The notes: a model not told the origin generated them from the letters alone. A stretch of DNA of 64,000 nucleotides from Acanthaster planci (GCF_001949145.1 NW_019091367.1:2503822-2567821), one strand, 5' to 3'. Shown: positions 13,290 through 27,288, counted from the stretch's first letter. Program-made: numbers and translations.

Positions 13290-13509
13290 TTAACCCTAAC
13301 CCCCAAGGGTTGCTGGCCCTAACCTTCCCCATTCACACAAAGTTAAACACCCATATGGGACTTTGTGCACAGAGGCTGTTGGATTTTGTTTTTCTGAGGT
13401 ATGCCAAACCTAATGCAAAAGCCAGCTATGGGCCTATCAGACCTATCCCCACAGAATTAAACACTTTACTACTGTTTAATTCTGTGTGGTTGGGGAAGGT
13501 TAGGGTTAA
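13290..13509. mobile_element. TTAA-flanked element, family A, copy 1 (piggyBac-like MITE)
   Basis: A 212-bp unit (13294-13505) starts CCCTAAC and ends GTTAGGG and is bordered on both sides by TTAA. The inverted termini continue as CTAACCTTCCCCATTCACACA on the left and the complement of TGTGTGGTTGGGGAAGGTTAG on the right. TTAA duplication with CCCT ends is the hallmark of the piggyBac superfamily. There is no coding capacity. Copy 2 lies at 17995-18217 in the same orientation. Confidence 0.8.
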
Positions 13510-16355
13510 TTCCTTTGGGATTAATAAAATAGCTATGAACTATGAACTACAGTACCAGTACACTATGATGCACTAGTACACACATGTACAGTTCACTAGA
13601 ACTTCTACTTAGTGTCTTCAGACTTGTGTAAAACTTGTAATTGGCCATTCCCCAATTTTCCCCCATCACGTGTGACTACTTATCAAAATCTGTCACAGTG
13701 GATGACACTTGATTAGCCTGGTCTGCCAGAAAGGTTGGTCCTCACAGCCTTGCAGATTTGTCGGTTGACTGAATAGCAACCTCTCTAAAGAGAGCCCCGA
13801 AGAAATATTGATGAGGAAGACAGCCTTGCTTGCTCATTCACGCAGTGCCTTTGATGCTGTTACGTGCACGCCTTTGTGACAATAAAGGCTTTTGTAGCGA
13901 CAGTTACGGTGAACCTTTGTGTTCAGTGGGACATTGTTAACGACCGGCCGCTGTGGATCTGGGTGAGGTGAAGGTCCAGATGAGTCGAAGGCACATGTCA
14001 AGTTTGTGAATTGTTGGGGGGGGGAAAGGAGGAAAAAATGCCTCAGTGTGGCCCATTCAGATGCTCTGAAGCTGAACGTGGTCCGTACTTGTTCATTGTA
14101 CATATTACACATGTTGATACTTTGTCTGGGTCTTATGTCTGGATTTGTGGAACAGGCACCTGGTACCATGACGACTTGAAACCCCACATTTTGCCTTTAT
14201 TGATAGCGCAGATGCCATATGAAATGTATGGTACCATTTTGAATTGAAACATGGACAACTGGGTACCTGGGAAATACTAGTCCATGTACCTGTTTGGAAA
14301 ATTAACTTAATAAAGTCCAAAGAAAAAAAGAAAATACAATGCACATGTGAAGAACGTATTCAAATTTCCAATTTGTTCTTATCAAAAATACTGAAAAGCA
14401 ATCTTTGGACATAGACATCTGTTTGTGAAACGTTATCTAACAATCCACTTTGGCAACATTTGTGATTTAAAAATTTCCCTACAAAATCCTATATATATTT
14501 TTTCCTTGTCCTGTGGTGCTCATCCCCAACTGCATCGTGGCCTTAAGCAAATCTCTGGAAACCTCCGTATTCATGTGACATTTGGTGTAGCAATTTTTCT
14601 TGCCGGGCAGAGGCCAGTGTGCAGCGGTTCCATGCGGTGAACTTGTTTTGTTGGGCAGTAATTGAAAAAAAAAAAAATTAAGTATTGTTGAAGCTGTCAT
14701 TGGGCGAGTAAAATGTGCATACATGTACTTGTACGTTTGCAAAGAAGAAGAAAAAAAAACCATGGAAACATAAGAAATAAACACTTGATGATGATTGTAT
14801 GATTGTCAGTATGTAGCGGTGTCTGGAGCTTGCGAAGGGACTAAAAAGGCAAGTTGAATTGAGATTGAGATTCTTCGTAACAAATTCAGACTTGGGCCAG
14901 AAACTGGAAATAAAGTGTGCTTATCTGAGTTCATATACATTTACTGTGCACAACTGCACATGTACCGAAACATGTAAGTTTGTACACTGTACACTTTATA
15001 TAGAGTACATGTGTACATGTACATTGTAGATGTACCAGTACAGTGTAGGCCTACTGTACATTTGTACATGTAGACATGTCCAAACATGTACATGTACGTG
15101 TACATTAGGTACCCCTTTAAGAAGATGACGTAATAGGTTCATGTACGAACATGTGATAAACTATGTCAAGTGTACTTTTGTAGATACATGTGTATGAGTA
15201 TTTATTGTACTTTGACATTGATCCATTGGATGGTTTATTTATTAAACAGGCTGCTATTTGAGTGAAACACCTTTGTAACTACATGTATTGTCTGTTTTGG
15301 AAATTCCCTGTTTTGCACATATGGGTCCAAAATTACTTTGACGAATGTGCCTTTTTTTTTACAAAGAATAAGGTGTACCTAAATCAGTCTTCATTATTTT
15401 TGTTCGAAGAATGATCTAGAATTCTTCAACTTCCAACATATCAGTGAGTTGTGGTGAAGTTACCCCCAGAATACATGGCCAACTTTTGAATATGCGCAAT
15501 ACTTGTTTTGTTACATTTGTAAGAGTTAACAATTGCTAGTGTACATTGGCCTTTTTTTTTCACCCGAGAGAAATGACGACCATCAAGTTTCAAAAGCTCA
15601 GTCTTCATGCAGGGCCATGCAACTTGTCAGTCTGTACATGCTGCTGGCGATGGAGCTAGGGTTGTCAGCCTTGCAAAAGCTCCATAATCCGATTATTTTG
15701 AGAAGCAATCAATCCAACTCAATTACCAGGCTACAAAATTATTTTTAGCCTTTGTTGCCAGTCCTTGACTTGTAACACTTTCTTTCCTCTAGAAAAAGTT
15801 TATTCCTGATCTTGGTATCTCAAAGACTTGCAGGTACCCTACAGAGTTTTTTTTCCGTGTGCCAGAACGCAAACTCACCACAACCACAAAGTATTTGTAA
15901 TGGGAAAAAAGGTCATGCTCAGTTTATGCCAGTAACAATGAGAATTCTTAAATGACAGTGCTTCAGTGCTTGTCAGCTTTAATGGATTTTCCCCCCTCCG
16001 TTTGGGGTTGACGAATAGTCTCTCTTGATTGGTTTGTTGCCAGACCGAAAGGACCAGGTTTTGAATATTCACGTTTGATTGCTAGAGAGTTGAAATGGTC
16101 ACGCTCGGTTTGAGGGCACAGACGAGGCCCATTCATCAAGTTCTGGAGTCAGATACTGTGTCAGTCTGTTTGCCTCCCCCCCTTTTTCATATTGTTGGGC
16201 ACCTGTGACTTGCGTCCGGTTTCATTGTCAGGAGGATCTGAAAAGTTTGGGCTGGGTTGAAGTTTGGGGCAGTTGGGGCTTGGGAGTTGCGCGGGTGTCG
16301 ACACACTGCCGAATCTGGACGTTGTGTTTTGGCAGCCTTGGAGCAGTGTTGCATC
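13510..16355. other. Non-coding stretch rich in TACATGTA palindromes
   Basis: No supported exon or RNA gene. The interval 14950-15110 is especially dense in overlapping TACATGTA and GTACA motifs, which generate many potential small hairpins. Confidence 0.45.
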
Positions 16356-16414
16356 ATGCCCTTCATACAGACTGAGGAAGGGCTCTATTACTGGCTCACT
16401 TCTCTGGAAATGAT
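16356..16414 (+). CDS. Candidate alternative first coding exon (unproven)
   Basis: An ATG at 16356 is followed by 19 open codons and two bases, then a consensus donor AT|GTAAGT at 16415. The end phase matches the first certain SRPK exon at 38029 (AT+G would give Met), so an in-frame join is possible. A weak acceptor-like GTTTTGGCAG ends at 16335. The peptide (beginning MPFIQTEEGLYYW) matches no SRPK N-terminus that I recall. It competes with the candidate at 4636-4752; the two could be alternative starts, or neither may be used. Confidence 0.2.
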
Positions 16415-16927
16415 GTAAGTTTAGCTGAGTTGTGGAATTTTACTCTCCGAGACATCCACACTGTGACCCACTTCTTGGGGCCAACTTGTTCCAAAATGTT
16501 CAGCTGGTGTCTTTTCTATTAAGCTAAGCTGAGGTTTTTTGTTTCTTTAACACTATGATGTTCTTAAACAGTTTGGAAATTCTGGGGGAACCTCTGTAGC
16601 GAGCATTACAGCAGCTTCATTCTTTTTCTTTGAACTTTCTGTAAATTTCAATAAATGCTTTTCACTTTTGAATTTTGTATTTATCCTCCCTCCTCCCTCA
16701 CAATCAAAAATAACCCGTCATTTCAGTTTACTGTGTCATCACCGCATTGCCAGTTGTGTAAATGAACAAGGATCATCCATACATAACACAAGTACAAGTA
16801 CTTGCTAGCACATGTACCTACAAATTGGTAAAAGGGTGATATGAATAAAAGTACATGCCAAATTGCAGTGTGACTGGATGTGCATCTAGAGGGAAGATGG
16901 CCATAACCAAATTTAACCATTCTGATT

Positions 16928-17271
16928 GAGGATGGAGTTTTGTATCTATGGTTACCTGAGGATAGAGTTTGTTACTGTGGTTGCCTCAGGATAGTTTGTC
17001 ACTGTGGTTGCCTCAGGATAGAGTTTGTTACTGTGGTTGCCTCAGGATAGAGTTTGTTACTGTGGTTGCCTGAGGATAGAGTTTGTTACTGTGGTTGCCT
17101 CAGGATAGAGTTTGTCACTGACGTTGCCTGAGGATAGAGTTTGTTACTGTGGTTGCCTCAGGATAGAGTTTGTCACTGTGGTTGCCTCCAAGGATAGTTT
17201 GTTACTGTGGTTGCCTGAGGATAGTTTGTTACCGTGGTTGCCTCAGGATAGAGTTTGTCACTGTGGTTGCT
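16928..17271. repeat. 29-bp minisatellite, about 12 units
   Basis: The head-to-tail unit is CAGGATAGAGTTTGTTACTG followed by TGGTTGCCT (29 bp). Variants begin GAGG or lack AG (27 bp), and T/C changes occur in GTTAC/GTCAC. The first unit is the most diverged. There are no unique spacers between units, which distinguishes it from a CRISPR array. The open frame that crosses it (17112-17336) is a by-product of the repeat. Confidence 0.95.
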
Positions 17272-17994
17272 TCACGGGCAGTGTTTTCTGCTTGATTATG
17301 TCTGATACCAGGGTAGCAGTTACTGGTATTCTGTAATCAGTGGAAGTTCTTGTGTGTGCACTGCAATTTATTTTTAACCCCTTCCTACCAGGGAGCCTGG
17401 TACCGGAGACCTTCACTGCATACGCATTGCCGGGGTGCCTGAAATAGGACTGTTCTTTTTAAAAAAAAAAAGTTGCTCGGCATTTTTAGAAAAAGTTCAC
17501 TTGCTGTCAGTCAGCTGCTGGGACTTGCCAGTCAAGGTTCATATGCTGTCTGCAGCATGCTTACCATTGTAAGTGGAGGTAATCCGTCATTGCTTTGGAA
17601 CAATACTATTGTTTGCTGCTGCCAGCGCCCACAGATTATCAGTGGGGACAAAAAGGCTCTAGCACTCCAGCGATTAGCGATACAATATTGCTGGGTGCTC
17701 GTGGAATCTGGCAACGTTAGTACAGACGACACCGCTGTTCAGCAACGCACTGGGCCAATTTCCAAAACAAAGAGGAAATTACACGACACAGCCCAATAGG
17801 GGCTCTTTACTAGGCTCACACATCAATGGAGGTTGCCTGTCAGATAAGACTTGCCACAAGACAGTCATCTATTTGGGTGTACGCATCCCATAAATAAAGA
17901 TATGAATTTTTAAAGAATTTGTAAAACGGAAAAAAATGAAAACGCATCCGACAGGGGGTGATGCATGCCGCTAACTCCACCCGGCAGAAAGTGG

Positions 17995-18217
17995 TTAACC
18001 CTAACTCCCCAGAGTGATTTACTATGAACCGTACCATTCACACAAATTCCAACACCATATGGTAAACTGTGCACAAAAACTGTTGGACTCTGTTTATTTT
18101 GGGTATGCCTGAATCCATGTTAAAGCACAAGCAGTTTAGGGGTACAGTACCCAGTGCCACCAATTCACACACTTCACCGGTGCTCAGTTCTGTGTGATTA
18201 GGGAAGGTTAGGGTTAA
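17995..18217. mobile_element. TTAA-flanked element, family A, copy 2 (piggyBac-like MITE)
   Basis: A 215-bp unit (17999-18213) begins CCCTAAC and ends GTTAGGG, with TTAA on both sides. It aligns with 13294-13505 through CATTCACACAAA, ACACCATATGG, GTGCACA, CTGTTGGA, GGTATGCC and TTCTGTGTG. The two copies are diverged but co-linear, which indicates independent insertions of one family. Confidence 0.8.
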
Positions 18218-21200
18218 TGCACTTCTCAAAGTCTGTAGGCTTGTGGTTTGAACAGAAACTGGCACTTACGTAATCATACATGTACAGTACATAAATTTTA
18301 TGCATGTGTCAATGACCTGTCTATTAAATGTGCATGTACAAATGCATACGTGTACATGTACCGGTATGATGATGTGAACACGTTTATTAGTGTGATTGTG
18401 TAGAAGCGTATACTTAATGGTACATACTGCAGCATGGTTGCCAACATTGAATGAGAGTTGATTGACTTTGTAGCTATGGAAGCCCATTTTGAACACAACT
18501 TACTTGTACATGTACATGTATGTACATGTAAAGCCAACTCACACAAAAACATACACATGTACTGCATCATTGGCATTAGACTACCGGTAAATATTGTGAA
18601 ACATTATACTACGAGTGCTTTCAAACATTTCATCATGGGTATTTTTATGTGTGTCCATGCATATATGTAGATCAGTTGTGACTTGCAGGAGGGCCTTTGG
18701 TCACTTACAACTTGAAGTGGCGTGTCTTCCCAGAATCTCATGAGGGCACTCTCTGATTGCCTTTATAATCTGACCCTGGATGTTGCCTGAGGGAAGCCTG
18801 AAATCTTTCGAATTTTTTGTCATACATGTACGTCAAGTTGTCCAATTTGCATCTCCAAAGTCCAGTGGACAGCACTGTTTCAGATTCATGTGCAAGAGAA
18901 AACAGGTCACATGGGTATGCCCTGATCCAATCATGTAATCAGAAGTAAAGTTAACAACACAGTCAGTAGCTGTCCGCATGGGACTTTTCCTACAATGGAA
19001 AAGTTACAATCCACTTCTCTTGCACCCCCTTTCGGCTGTGGAAAGTACATGTAGTTACCGATGATCAGTAGTTGACAATTAAATGTTCACCAATTGTCCA
19101 TATTGGAACATTTGTGAACATACTGGTGCCTGGTGACATTGCCACTACCAAAAAAAAAAAAAAAAAAAAAGAAACAAGCTTACAGATGTTCATTCCAGGG
19201 TTTAATAGACACTGTAGGGCAGGACGAGTGACCTCTTCAAATATTGTATAGTATTTATTTCATATATAGATTTTTATTTTTGGCATGAGAAATCCCATTC
19301 GGATGTGGAAGGTTGAGAATAACTTCCAAGCCCGAGATGCGCAAGTCTCAAGGGCATCATTCTGGTACATGTACCTGTAATTGTTGGTACATGTTGTTTG
19401 AAAGCCAGTGATGAGGGACTTCTCATGACAAGTGGTGGTGATGTCGTGATTATTAAATTTGTAGAAGTCTAGAGTCATTTTATGCTTAGGAAGTAGGGTT
19501 GTCTTTCAGATTGGGACTGTAGGTGTGCAGTTACAGTACAAGTGCAGCACAGTTCAGCACAGTTCACCATGCACCATAGTCAAAAACAACAAAGAAGCAC
19601 AAAGTACTTTCTGAAAGTAAACTTGATACAAAACCCTGACACTGGGCTTTGTTGTGCAAGTTGTCAAAATACTGGGTTTATTTTTTAAGTTGTTTTCTCA
19701 CTTGCAAGTGTTTAGTTTTGATTGCAAACTCAAACAAACCAGGACAGAGCAGGTGAATGGGCCATGCCAGTCACAAATTGTGTTGACGTCAAACTTCCCC
19801 CCCCCAGTTCATCAGAGGTCGTGGTTTTTTGTGGAAGAGGGCCTACTGCCTGAATGGTCACACACAAGTTACATCTACCAGTAGGTACACGTACTTATAC
19901 ATGTATATACATGTATGTACATGTACATGTATATCCATGGACATACATGCAACATCACTGTTGTACCATATTTACGGGACAAGGAAATGCTCGTATGAAT
20001 TTGGCTCACGTGGCATGCCTGACTTGGACACAATACAAATTATGCATTGCTTGATTGCTTTTTCTGTAATGAGTTGCCTTGCTTATGAAAGCCCATATTT
20101 GGTTGTGGGACAAACGGGACATGCAAGGCTTAATTTTAGACTTTGTGCTTGATTTGATAAAGTAACGGTGGCAGTTCCGAAGAACTAGTCGTTAACGGTA
20201 CATTTACAAGTGCACAGCTACTGTGCATTGTCACTGTACTTTGCTACTGTACGTTGTCAGTTTGTAAACTCATGGAGTGCAGTAATGTGCAGTTGATGAC
20301 TTCAGAAAAGACAGAAATGGTTGCTTCTTCGCCCATGCTGGAAATAAACTGCAAAGAACAAGGTGACTGCACTTTATCGTCAACATTTCTCTATCTGCCT
20401 ACATGTAGGTAGTCTGACAGTACAATGCCTCCATTGTTTCAGTGCCACAGCTGGCAGCGAGTTCATGTACATGTAGGTGTGGCTTCACAGCATTGATCCA
20501 TGTCATATTTACATGTAGGCTAAGCATTGTGGATCTTCAGTTCTGGGTCCATTTAAAAAATAGACTGACAGTAGGAGACTGCATTGATTGCAGCATGGAG
20601 CTGTTAAACACATTGCAGGAATGCTTGAAGGCATTGATCGGCTTTTGTACCTGCTGAGTTCTACATGTATTGTACATGTACATTGTGTACACATGTACAT
20701 GTACACTGTATCTGAACATGTGATGCCATTGCTGCACCTGTATAACTGCATGATTAGGCAGCCCTCAACAAGCGGATGAAATTGGTCTGCAAACTGATGC
20801 CAGGATTTACACCTTATGTAATGAACCTCATTTGAATCATTTGCGGGTTGCTGACAGGGCTCGCTGTGTACATGTACAGGGATGAAGTCATTTGACCCAG
20901 TGTGAACAGCTGAGGCTGTGCTGGATGGAGCACACAGGCTGGAGACTGCCGGGATTGGATATTTAGGAAACATGAGAATAAATGGGTCGACAGGTCCCTT
21001 TTTTTTTTTTTAAAATAAAAGAACACAGCTCAGCGGCTTACATATTTTGGCAGACTTTCACGCAGAGATTTCCTACTGTGCCTGTATAACTTCGATAGAA
21101 AGTTGGGAAGCATTCCTATTCAAAACGGCAAGAGGAACACATGGGTCATCCTTTAGAACTTGAGGATCACGTAGACTCTGCATGTATACGTGTACAACTT

Positions 21201-24200
21201 CATACTTCCACCCCTGTTCGCATGTATGCGGCCTTTGCAAACTTTTTTGATGTCAATAAATAACATCGTTCGGGATATCATTTGACAGACTGTTCAGCCA
21301 ATGAGAGAATGCCAACTTGTGGTCACTGATGGGGTCCTCTGATGGGGGTCCTCTGATGACCCACATATAAATGTACTTCAGAAACCAGCACTATAAAGTG
21401 GGGCTTTCTGACAAGCCGACCAAGCGTGTTGACAGATGCCATACCTAAGCGTGCATACTGGAGAAAGTCTTGTACCCCCCCCTTTGTCCCCCCTCCATGT
21501 TAAACTCAGTTGATCTAGGATCTTCAAGCCCGACATTTTTTCTTCGAGAGGGTCTTCCATTTTCAGTGACTTTCCCTGGCCTGAACTTCCTCGACTCCTT
21601 TTTCGCGGAAAGTGCTGGCCTGACCTCGACTTAGTGCCAACAACGGGACCAGGATTGTGTTTGATTCCAAGGGATCACATTTTAAGACTGCGGGCCACAG
21701 GTTGCAGGAGGTATGGCCCCCCTTGAACGCACTGGGCGGAACGTGTCGTGACTGTGATTGGAAAACTTGGCAGTCTCTCCAGCCGCAATGCCAGTGGGGG
21801 TGCTGCGCCTTTTCAAGATCTGCAGGTATCATTTTTAAAATTTTGTGTTAAAAAGTGGTTATTTTGGGGATTTTTTTGTTTTGACTTTTCAGATTGGTTT
21901 TGTTGGATCTGCTTTCAAAATCGGAGGTTGTAACTCACAAGCTTGCTCATAGACAGTACACTGTAAGTGCAAAGTGAAGGGAATGTTCAGAAAACAGTCA
22001 GAAAGTTCACTATTGCACCGTATATGTGCATGTCATTCCAGAAACATTAGGAGACAAGATTGAATCAACAGCTATCAAAACTATACCGGTATGTTCTTTG
22101 AAAGATATCAGTGACCTATCATAAAATTGCTCTGTCCTTGATACGACTTGTGTTGATGACTTCTTTATTAATGCATTCCGTACATGTGTGTGGTTTTGAA
22201 TCTCAGGTAGTTGTTACCATTAGAACAGCGTAGAAAAGGTTTGTACATAAAGAACATGTACACATCAGTAAGATTAGATGAGGGGGGATGACTTGCTTGC
22301 AAGCAGTACGTATACAGTACCGTGATGTGCACCTGTTAACAAGCTGATTTTTACACAGGAAAGCTTCTGCTTAAACCCTTGCATTTGAAAGCAAGCCACA
22401 CTTTCATGGCTTGTGTCAAGTCATTAAACTGCAGTGGAAGGTAGGGTGTGAAAGGAGTTGATGAAAAAGTCATGAAAGTAACACCCATTTGTTTTTTGTG
22501 AAAACTTCCCCCCCAAAAGGATGTAGGGCATTTATCATGTTCATTTGCTTGGCCAGGTAGAGGGAAATTTACAGTTTTAGCCCCTCCCCCCACGGTCTTT
22601 CTGTGTGTGGTGGGATTTACTTCACAATTTGGCTCTTGAAACTGAAGATTTCATAAAGTGCTTGTCATAAACTGTTGATCATCGGAGAAATGGTGAACTT
22701 CACCTGGTGAAGACACTGAAGAAATGTTTCGGGGCCATTCAGTATTTTTAGTGTTTTTAAATTTTGATTTTTCTTTCCAAATTTTTTCGGCCCACACTCC
22801 CAGCCTCATTTTCGATTAACAAAAAGTGATTTTGTCATCCAGTAAACCAGCGTACTTCTGGTACATGAAATTGCATGCATGTACTGGTACACGTATACAC
22901 ATACATACAGTACGTGCATACATACATGTACATGTACCGGTATGCTGTACCATGTTGTACATATCATGTAGTTCAGTTCAGTCGCATATCGTAGTTCATG
23001 CAAGTCAAAGGATCTTTTTTTTCTTGTTTGTTTGTTTGGTTTTTTTTAAGAAAAATGAATTTCGATTTTCAGTTATTTTCCTTGACCCACTCACCTACTA
23101 TTTCGAAAAAAAAAAAATTGAAATTTATAAACATTGAAAATTTTGAATGGTTAGTTTTTGGCTTTTAGAGATAGGAAGAGAGTCCCAGATTTTATGTGGA
23201 TGTCAATGCAATTTACACCGTCCATTTCACACAAGTGCTACAGCTTTTAGTATTTGTTGAGGAAGAAAAAATTGGGGTGTGGATCGAAATTCTCCAGCCC
23301 CAACGAGCAGCACATTTCCTACCAGCACATTTTTAACGCGATAAAATGGCAAGCTTTTCTATTGAAAAGTGGTTCTAGAAATGGTACCAGTAATTGTATT
23401 GATAATTGAACGTTGAACCTGTAACCTTGGATCACAACAGGCCCCAGACACCTGTAGAAATCTGGAAACCGGTCATGTGGTGAGAGAAATTCCTCTCTAC
23501 TCAGCCAGCAAAACTCTCAGCCAATGTTTGCCGAGGACTGAAGCCTGTACAATGTACATGTATGTGACCAGTCAACCAACTCCTCTTTTTGTTGTTGCTG
23601 AGCTGAGTTGAGGGCTGGGTACAAAGACAACAAATAGGGGATTGCCAATATTGATGGGCTCTCAGTGTATTGTATGGTTGGGTTACTCATCCTTCGGCTT
23701 ATGTGAGACTCACACAGATCCACACGTGTCTGTATGCCTGCCTGGTGTGTGCTTTGGTCTATTCAATCAACACCCAGTGCAAGGTTTGCATGTCTATTGG
23801 GGAGTTTGCCCTTTATCTCCCAGCTGATAGGACAGATTTGACTGTTACCACTGGACATGTTTGGAAAAAATCTTATTTTATTGTTGTGACTCAATTTTGG
23901 AGGCAGGGTGCTGAATGCTGTGGGCCTTCCAACAAAGTTGTGCACTTTACACTAGTAGCAAGCAAGGAACACTGTCTGTTTAGGAACGTGGAACACAATA
24001 TGAATGATGTATGGATTTTGTGTTGTAGGGTAAGTGCTTCCAGTATTTGGGATTGATTCAGCACTAAATTGCTGTCATTGACTTTGACTATGTACATTTA
24101 CATGTAGTTTTGTTTGTGTAATTTGTAATAGATGTCTGGTACATGTACTTGTAAAATACCTGTACATATATACATGTACATGTATGTACAGACATTTTTA

Positions 24201-27010
24201 AATGTACATATGTATGTGCACTGGATATCGTGCACATTGTTCAGGTTGATTTCTGCTCCCTGCTACAAGATACTGGTACATGTACATTACAATATCAATA
24301 TTGTCAGGATTATTTTTTTGCATGGGTGTTACATTTAGGTCCACAGTGAACAGTTTACAACCTTGGGTAACTTCACTGTTCTATTCAATCGTATGGTAGT
24401 GTTCCTCAGTTTATTATGAAGCGGTAGTCCAGTGCATGTACATTACAAACAAGTACTGATACATACTTGTGCATGTATACATGTATGTACCGGGTATATA
24501 TACCGGTACGCATACACAGAGTTGTAATGATTACTGTACATTCTTGTTGAATCATAGTTATTAGCACTCGGTCCCATATTTCTGAACATGAGAAATTGTC
24601 CCCTTGTCCGTAGAGCGAGGAGTAATTCAGAGCCAGCCAGGGGACACATACTGTGCACTGGTACGTTTTCCACGGCTGTTTGATATCACACACCTGTTGG
24701 ATGATGGAATAAAATCTTTATACGGATGTACAACAGTCCCAACAATCCAGCCCAATATTTCGAAACAAATGTCCCCCCATTAAATCATTAAATACTAAGA
24801 CAGCAGGTGCAGTATGAGCTGTACATTTACATGTACATTTAGACATTGTACCAGGGACTCTGATAATAAGGGTTGGCCTATAACAAAGAAATACCAGTTG
24901 TATTGGAAGACTGAGGGTCAATAGAATTGAATCAGTATTATCTGATCACAGAAGAGAAAAGAAAGTACTTGTGTACAGGAAGTGGTTTTTCATTGAATTC
25001 CACAAAAGAAGGGCTAACCTATAGGAAGAGCATACACACCTTTGGATTGAGACCCATTTGGGACTGTTTTGTTTGAGTCTGAGTCACCAGTTCAGGGAAC
25101 TATTATCTCTTGTGTGGTCTCACACAAGATTTTATAACCTGTAACTGAGGACACTTAAAAGTTTGTAACTTTGCGTTTCAAGAAAAAAAGAAAGAAACAA
25201 CAGGAAAAAGAAAGAAAAAACATACAGTAAAACCAAAGTGATGGAAAAAAATCCTGCTGCTTTAAAGGTTTGTTTTGAGCAATATTTTGTCTGAGACAGG
25301 AACAGGGAAAAATTGACTTTTGGCAGCAGTGTCAACATGTAAATTTATCCTTTTTCAGTGTAGATTTCTGAAAAGGAAAGCGATAGAGATCATGAGACAT
25401 CCCTCTGAATAAAATGTTCGTTAACATAAAGCACTCGCTAATGTTGGCAGCACCCTTCGCGAGTCAAATTTAGTGCCTCGTAAATGCTTTGATAAAAAAA
25501 CTGCAATGGTGCCGGAGCCCATACATCTGCTCACATTCCAATGTCTTCATTGTGATGCTGTCCATCATCTATTGTGATTCATTGTTCGGGATGTGCATTA
25601 ATGGATGGTTTGGAGTGCCACACCATGCTGGTGTTACTGCTGGGCCTTTCAACAGGGTTCCGTGTTCGTGCCAATGTGCTGTCTCCCAACAGCTGTATCT
25701 GAATTATCAAAATGCATACATTGTACGGTTTACACACCACACTGACCAAGGTTCCATGTACATGTACATGTACGTACTCGTACATTGAGCAGTTTGCGCA
25801 GCATTATGGGATCGTTTTTATCAATGGTGAACTCAAATGTTTGTAACATACCTCTGCTTTCTTTGTAGTTTCATAAAGAGACCTTTTAGGTGTAATGTTT
25901 TCACAGCTGAGGAAAAGGCTGTTTTGTGAAAGCCAGTCATTTGGTGTTTTGTGCCAAACATTTAAGTTAATTTGTAGTATGTGAACACACACTATGAAAG
26001 TATACAAGAAGTCTTCATCACATTTGTTTAGGATAAAAAAAGAGTCACCATGTATGTTCGTGCATTGCAATGCAATCTAATGAACTTATGTTTTTACACT
26101 ACCCAGTGACCCTAACCATGCACCGGTATGTATGTGTAAGACTGCGTGTCTTTGTTGCCGTACCGGTATATGTACACGTACATGCATCAAAAGTTAACAT
26201 GGATTACCGAAGAAAAAAAATTGTAAGGCTAATTTTTATCAAGACAATATTGCCTATCTTTTGTCTGTCAGCAGTAAAGCCTCCACGGTAAGCTCATTTT
26301 CTATGAATAAAGATTTCCCCCTTGCCCTGGGGTGGTTTTGGTCTTAGCTGCTCACAGCAGTCTCTTCCCCCCTCCCACCCAGAGCAGATCATTTGGGAAA
26401 AAAAAACTAGGTCAACAGGCTGTATGCAGAGTCTAGGGTTTCAGCCTGACTTGAAGTCTGCAAATGGAAGAGAAGATTTCTTTCTCCTCATTGCTCGTTA
26501 TTCAAGACTTTGGTGTTTAATCACAGAGCATGTACATTACATGTAGCTCTTAAAGGCTCTGTGGTATGGATTCTGCACTAAATCATTTTTTTGTGTGCAG
26601 CTATCTGTATGTTAAACTATGATAACCTTTGAAATAAGAACGTGTATGAACTTTCAATCCGCTGCACACATGTGTACATGTACATACATGTAAGCATGAG
26701 CATGTAAATTCCAAGGATTTTATGATAAATGCACTGACCATAAAAAATTATGTTCAGGTGAGTCAGCATTTGGGTATTCATTTTCGATACCTGTACATTG
26801 TACATGTATGTGTACATGTACCTTTCAATGTGTTTGGCAACTGGCAAACGGGTAAGAAAAGTTGTTCAGGTATTGGGTGTTATTTGAAGCAACCAGTGTC
26901 CATTTACCGGTAGTTTAAAAATGCCAACTGAGCATCGTTATAGCGTACGATTGTAGCGTACAGTGCGGCTGGCTGCTCTGCATGCTGTACTGGTAGAAGT
27001 GGAAAACAAA
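18218..27010. other. Long non-coding stretch
   Basis: No splice-bounded coding exon, RNA gene or full repeat element could be supported. It contains a 21-base A run (19150-19170), a T run near 21000-21010 and many TACATGTA palindromes (for example 18510-18530, 19895-19935, 22920-22945, 24165-24190, 25757-25785). If the upstream candidate exons are real, this lies within a very long intron. Confidence 0.45.
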
Positions 27011-27288
27011 GATCGTAGAGCGCCACGTAGTGGCGCAAGATGGAGAACTTCACCATGAATACATGTAAAACGTTGTGATCGCATGGGAACCATTTCAGCA
27101 AGCGATACGCCTGCGCAATGCACATTAATGCACAGGTGCATGCGTTGCGGCAGGCACGTACACCTGGTGTGTCTGCACCTGTGCATTACCGTGAACTGCG
27201 CAGGCGTATTGCTTGCTCAAATGGCACCCATGGTGATTGCACCTTTTGGGTAGAGTTATCCATCTTGCGTCTTCGGCACTATACAATC
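27011..27288. mobile_element. Foldback (long inverted repeat) element
   Basis: Two arms of about 115-130 bp are imperfect inverted repeats: the left arm ends CACAGGTGCA at 27140 and the right arm starts TGCACCTGTG at 27174, with a 33-bp loop between. Matches between arms include AGCAAGCGATACGCCTGCGC against AGCAAGCAATACGCCTGCGC, and GCGCAAGATGG against ACGCAAGATGG. The arms are richer in CpG than their surroundings. No coding capacity. A non-autonomous foldback transposon is most likely. Confidence 0.75.

Noticed and set aside
16928-17271. CRISPR-like regular repeat
   Set aside because: The units are directly adjacent without unique spacers and the genome is eukaryotic; it is a minisatellite.
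13294-18213. Interstitial telomere repeats (TTAGGG)
   Set aside because: Only one hexamer occurs at each end of a TTAA-flanked element; there is no tandem array.
20509-20973. 154-codon open frame on the minus strand
   Set aside because: It is rich in Cys/Ser/Met from TACATGTA palindromes and has no recognisable domain; chance frame.
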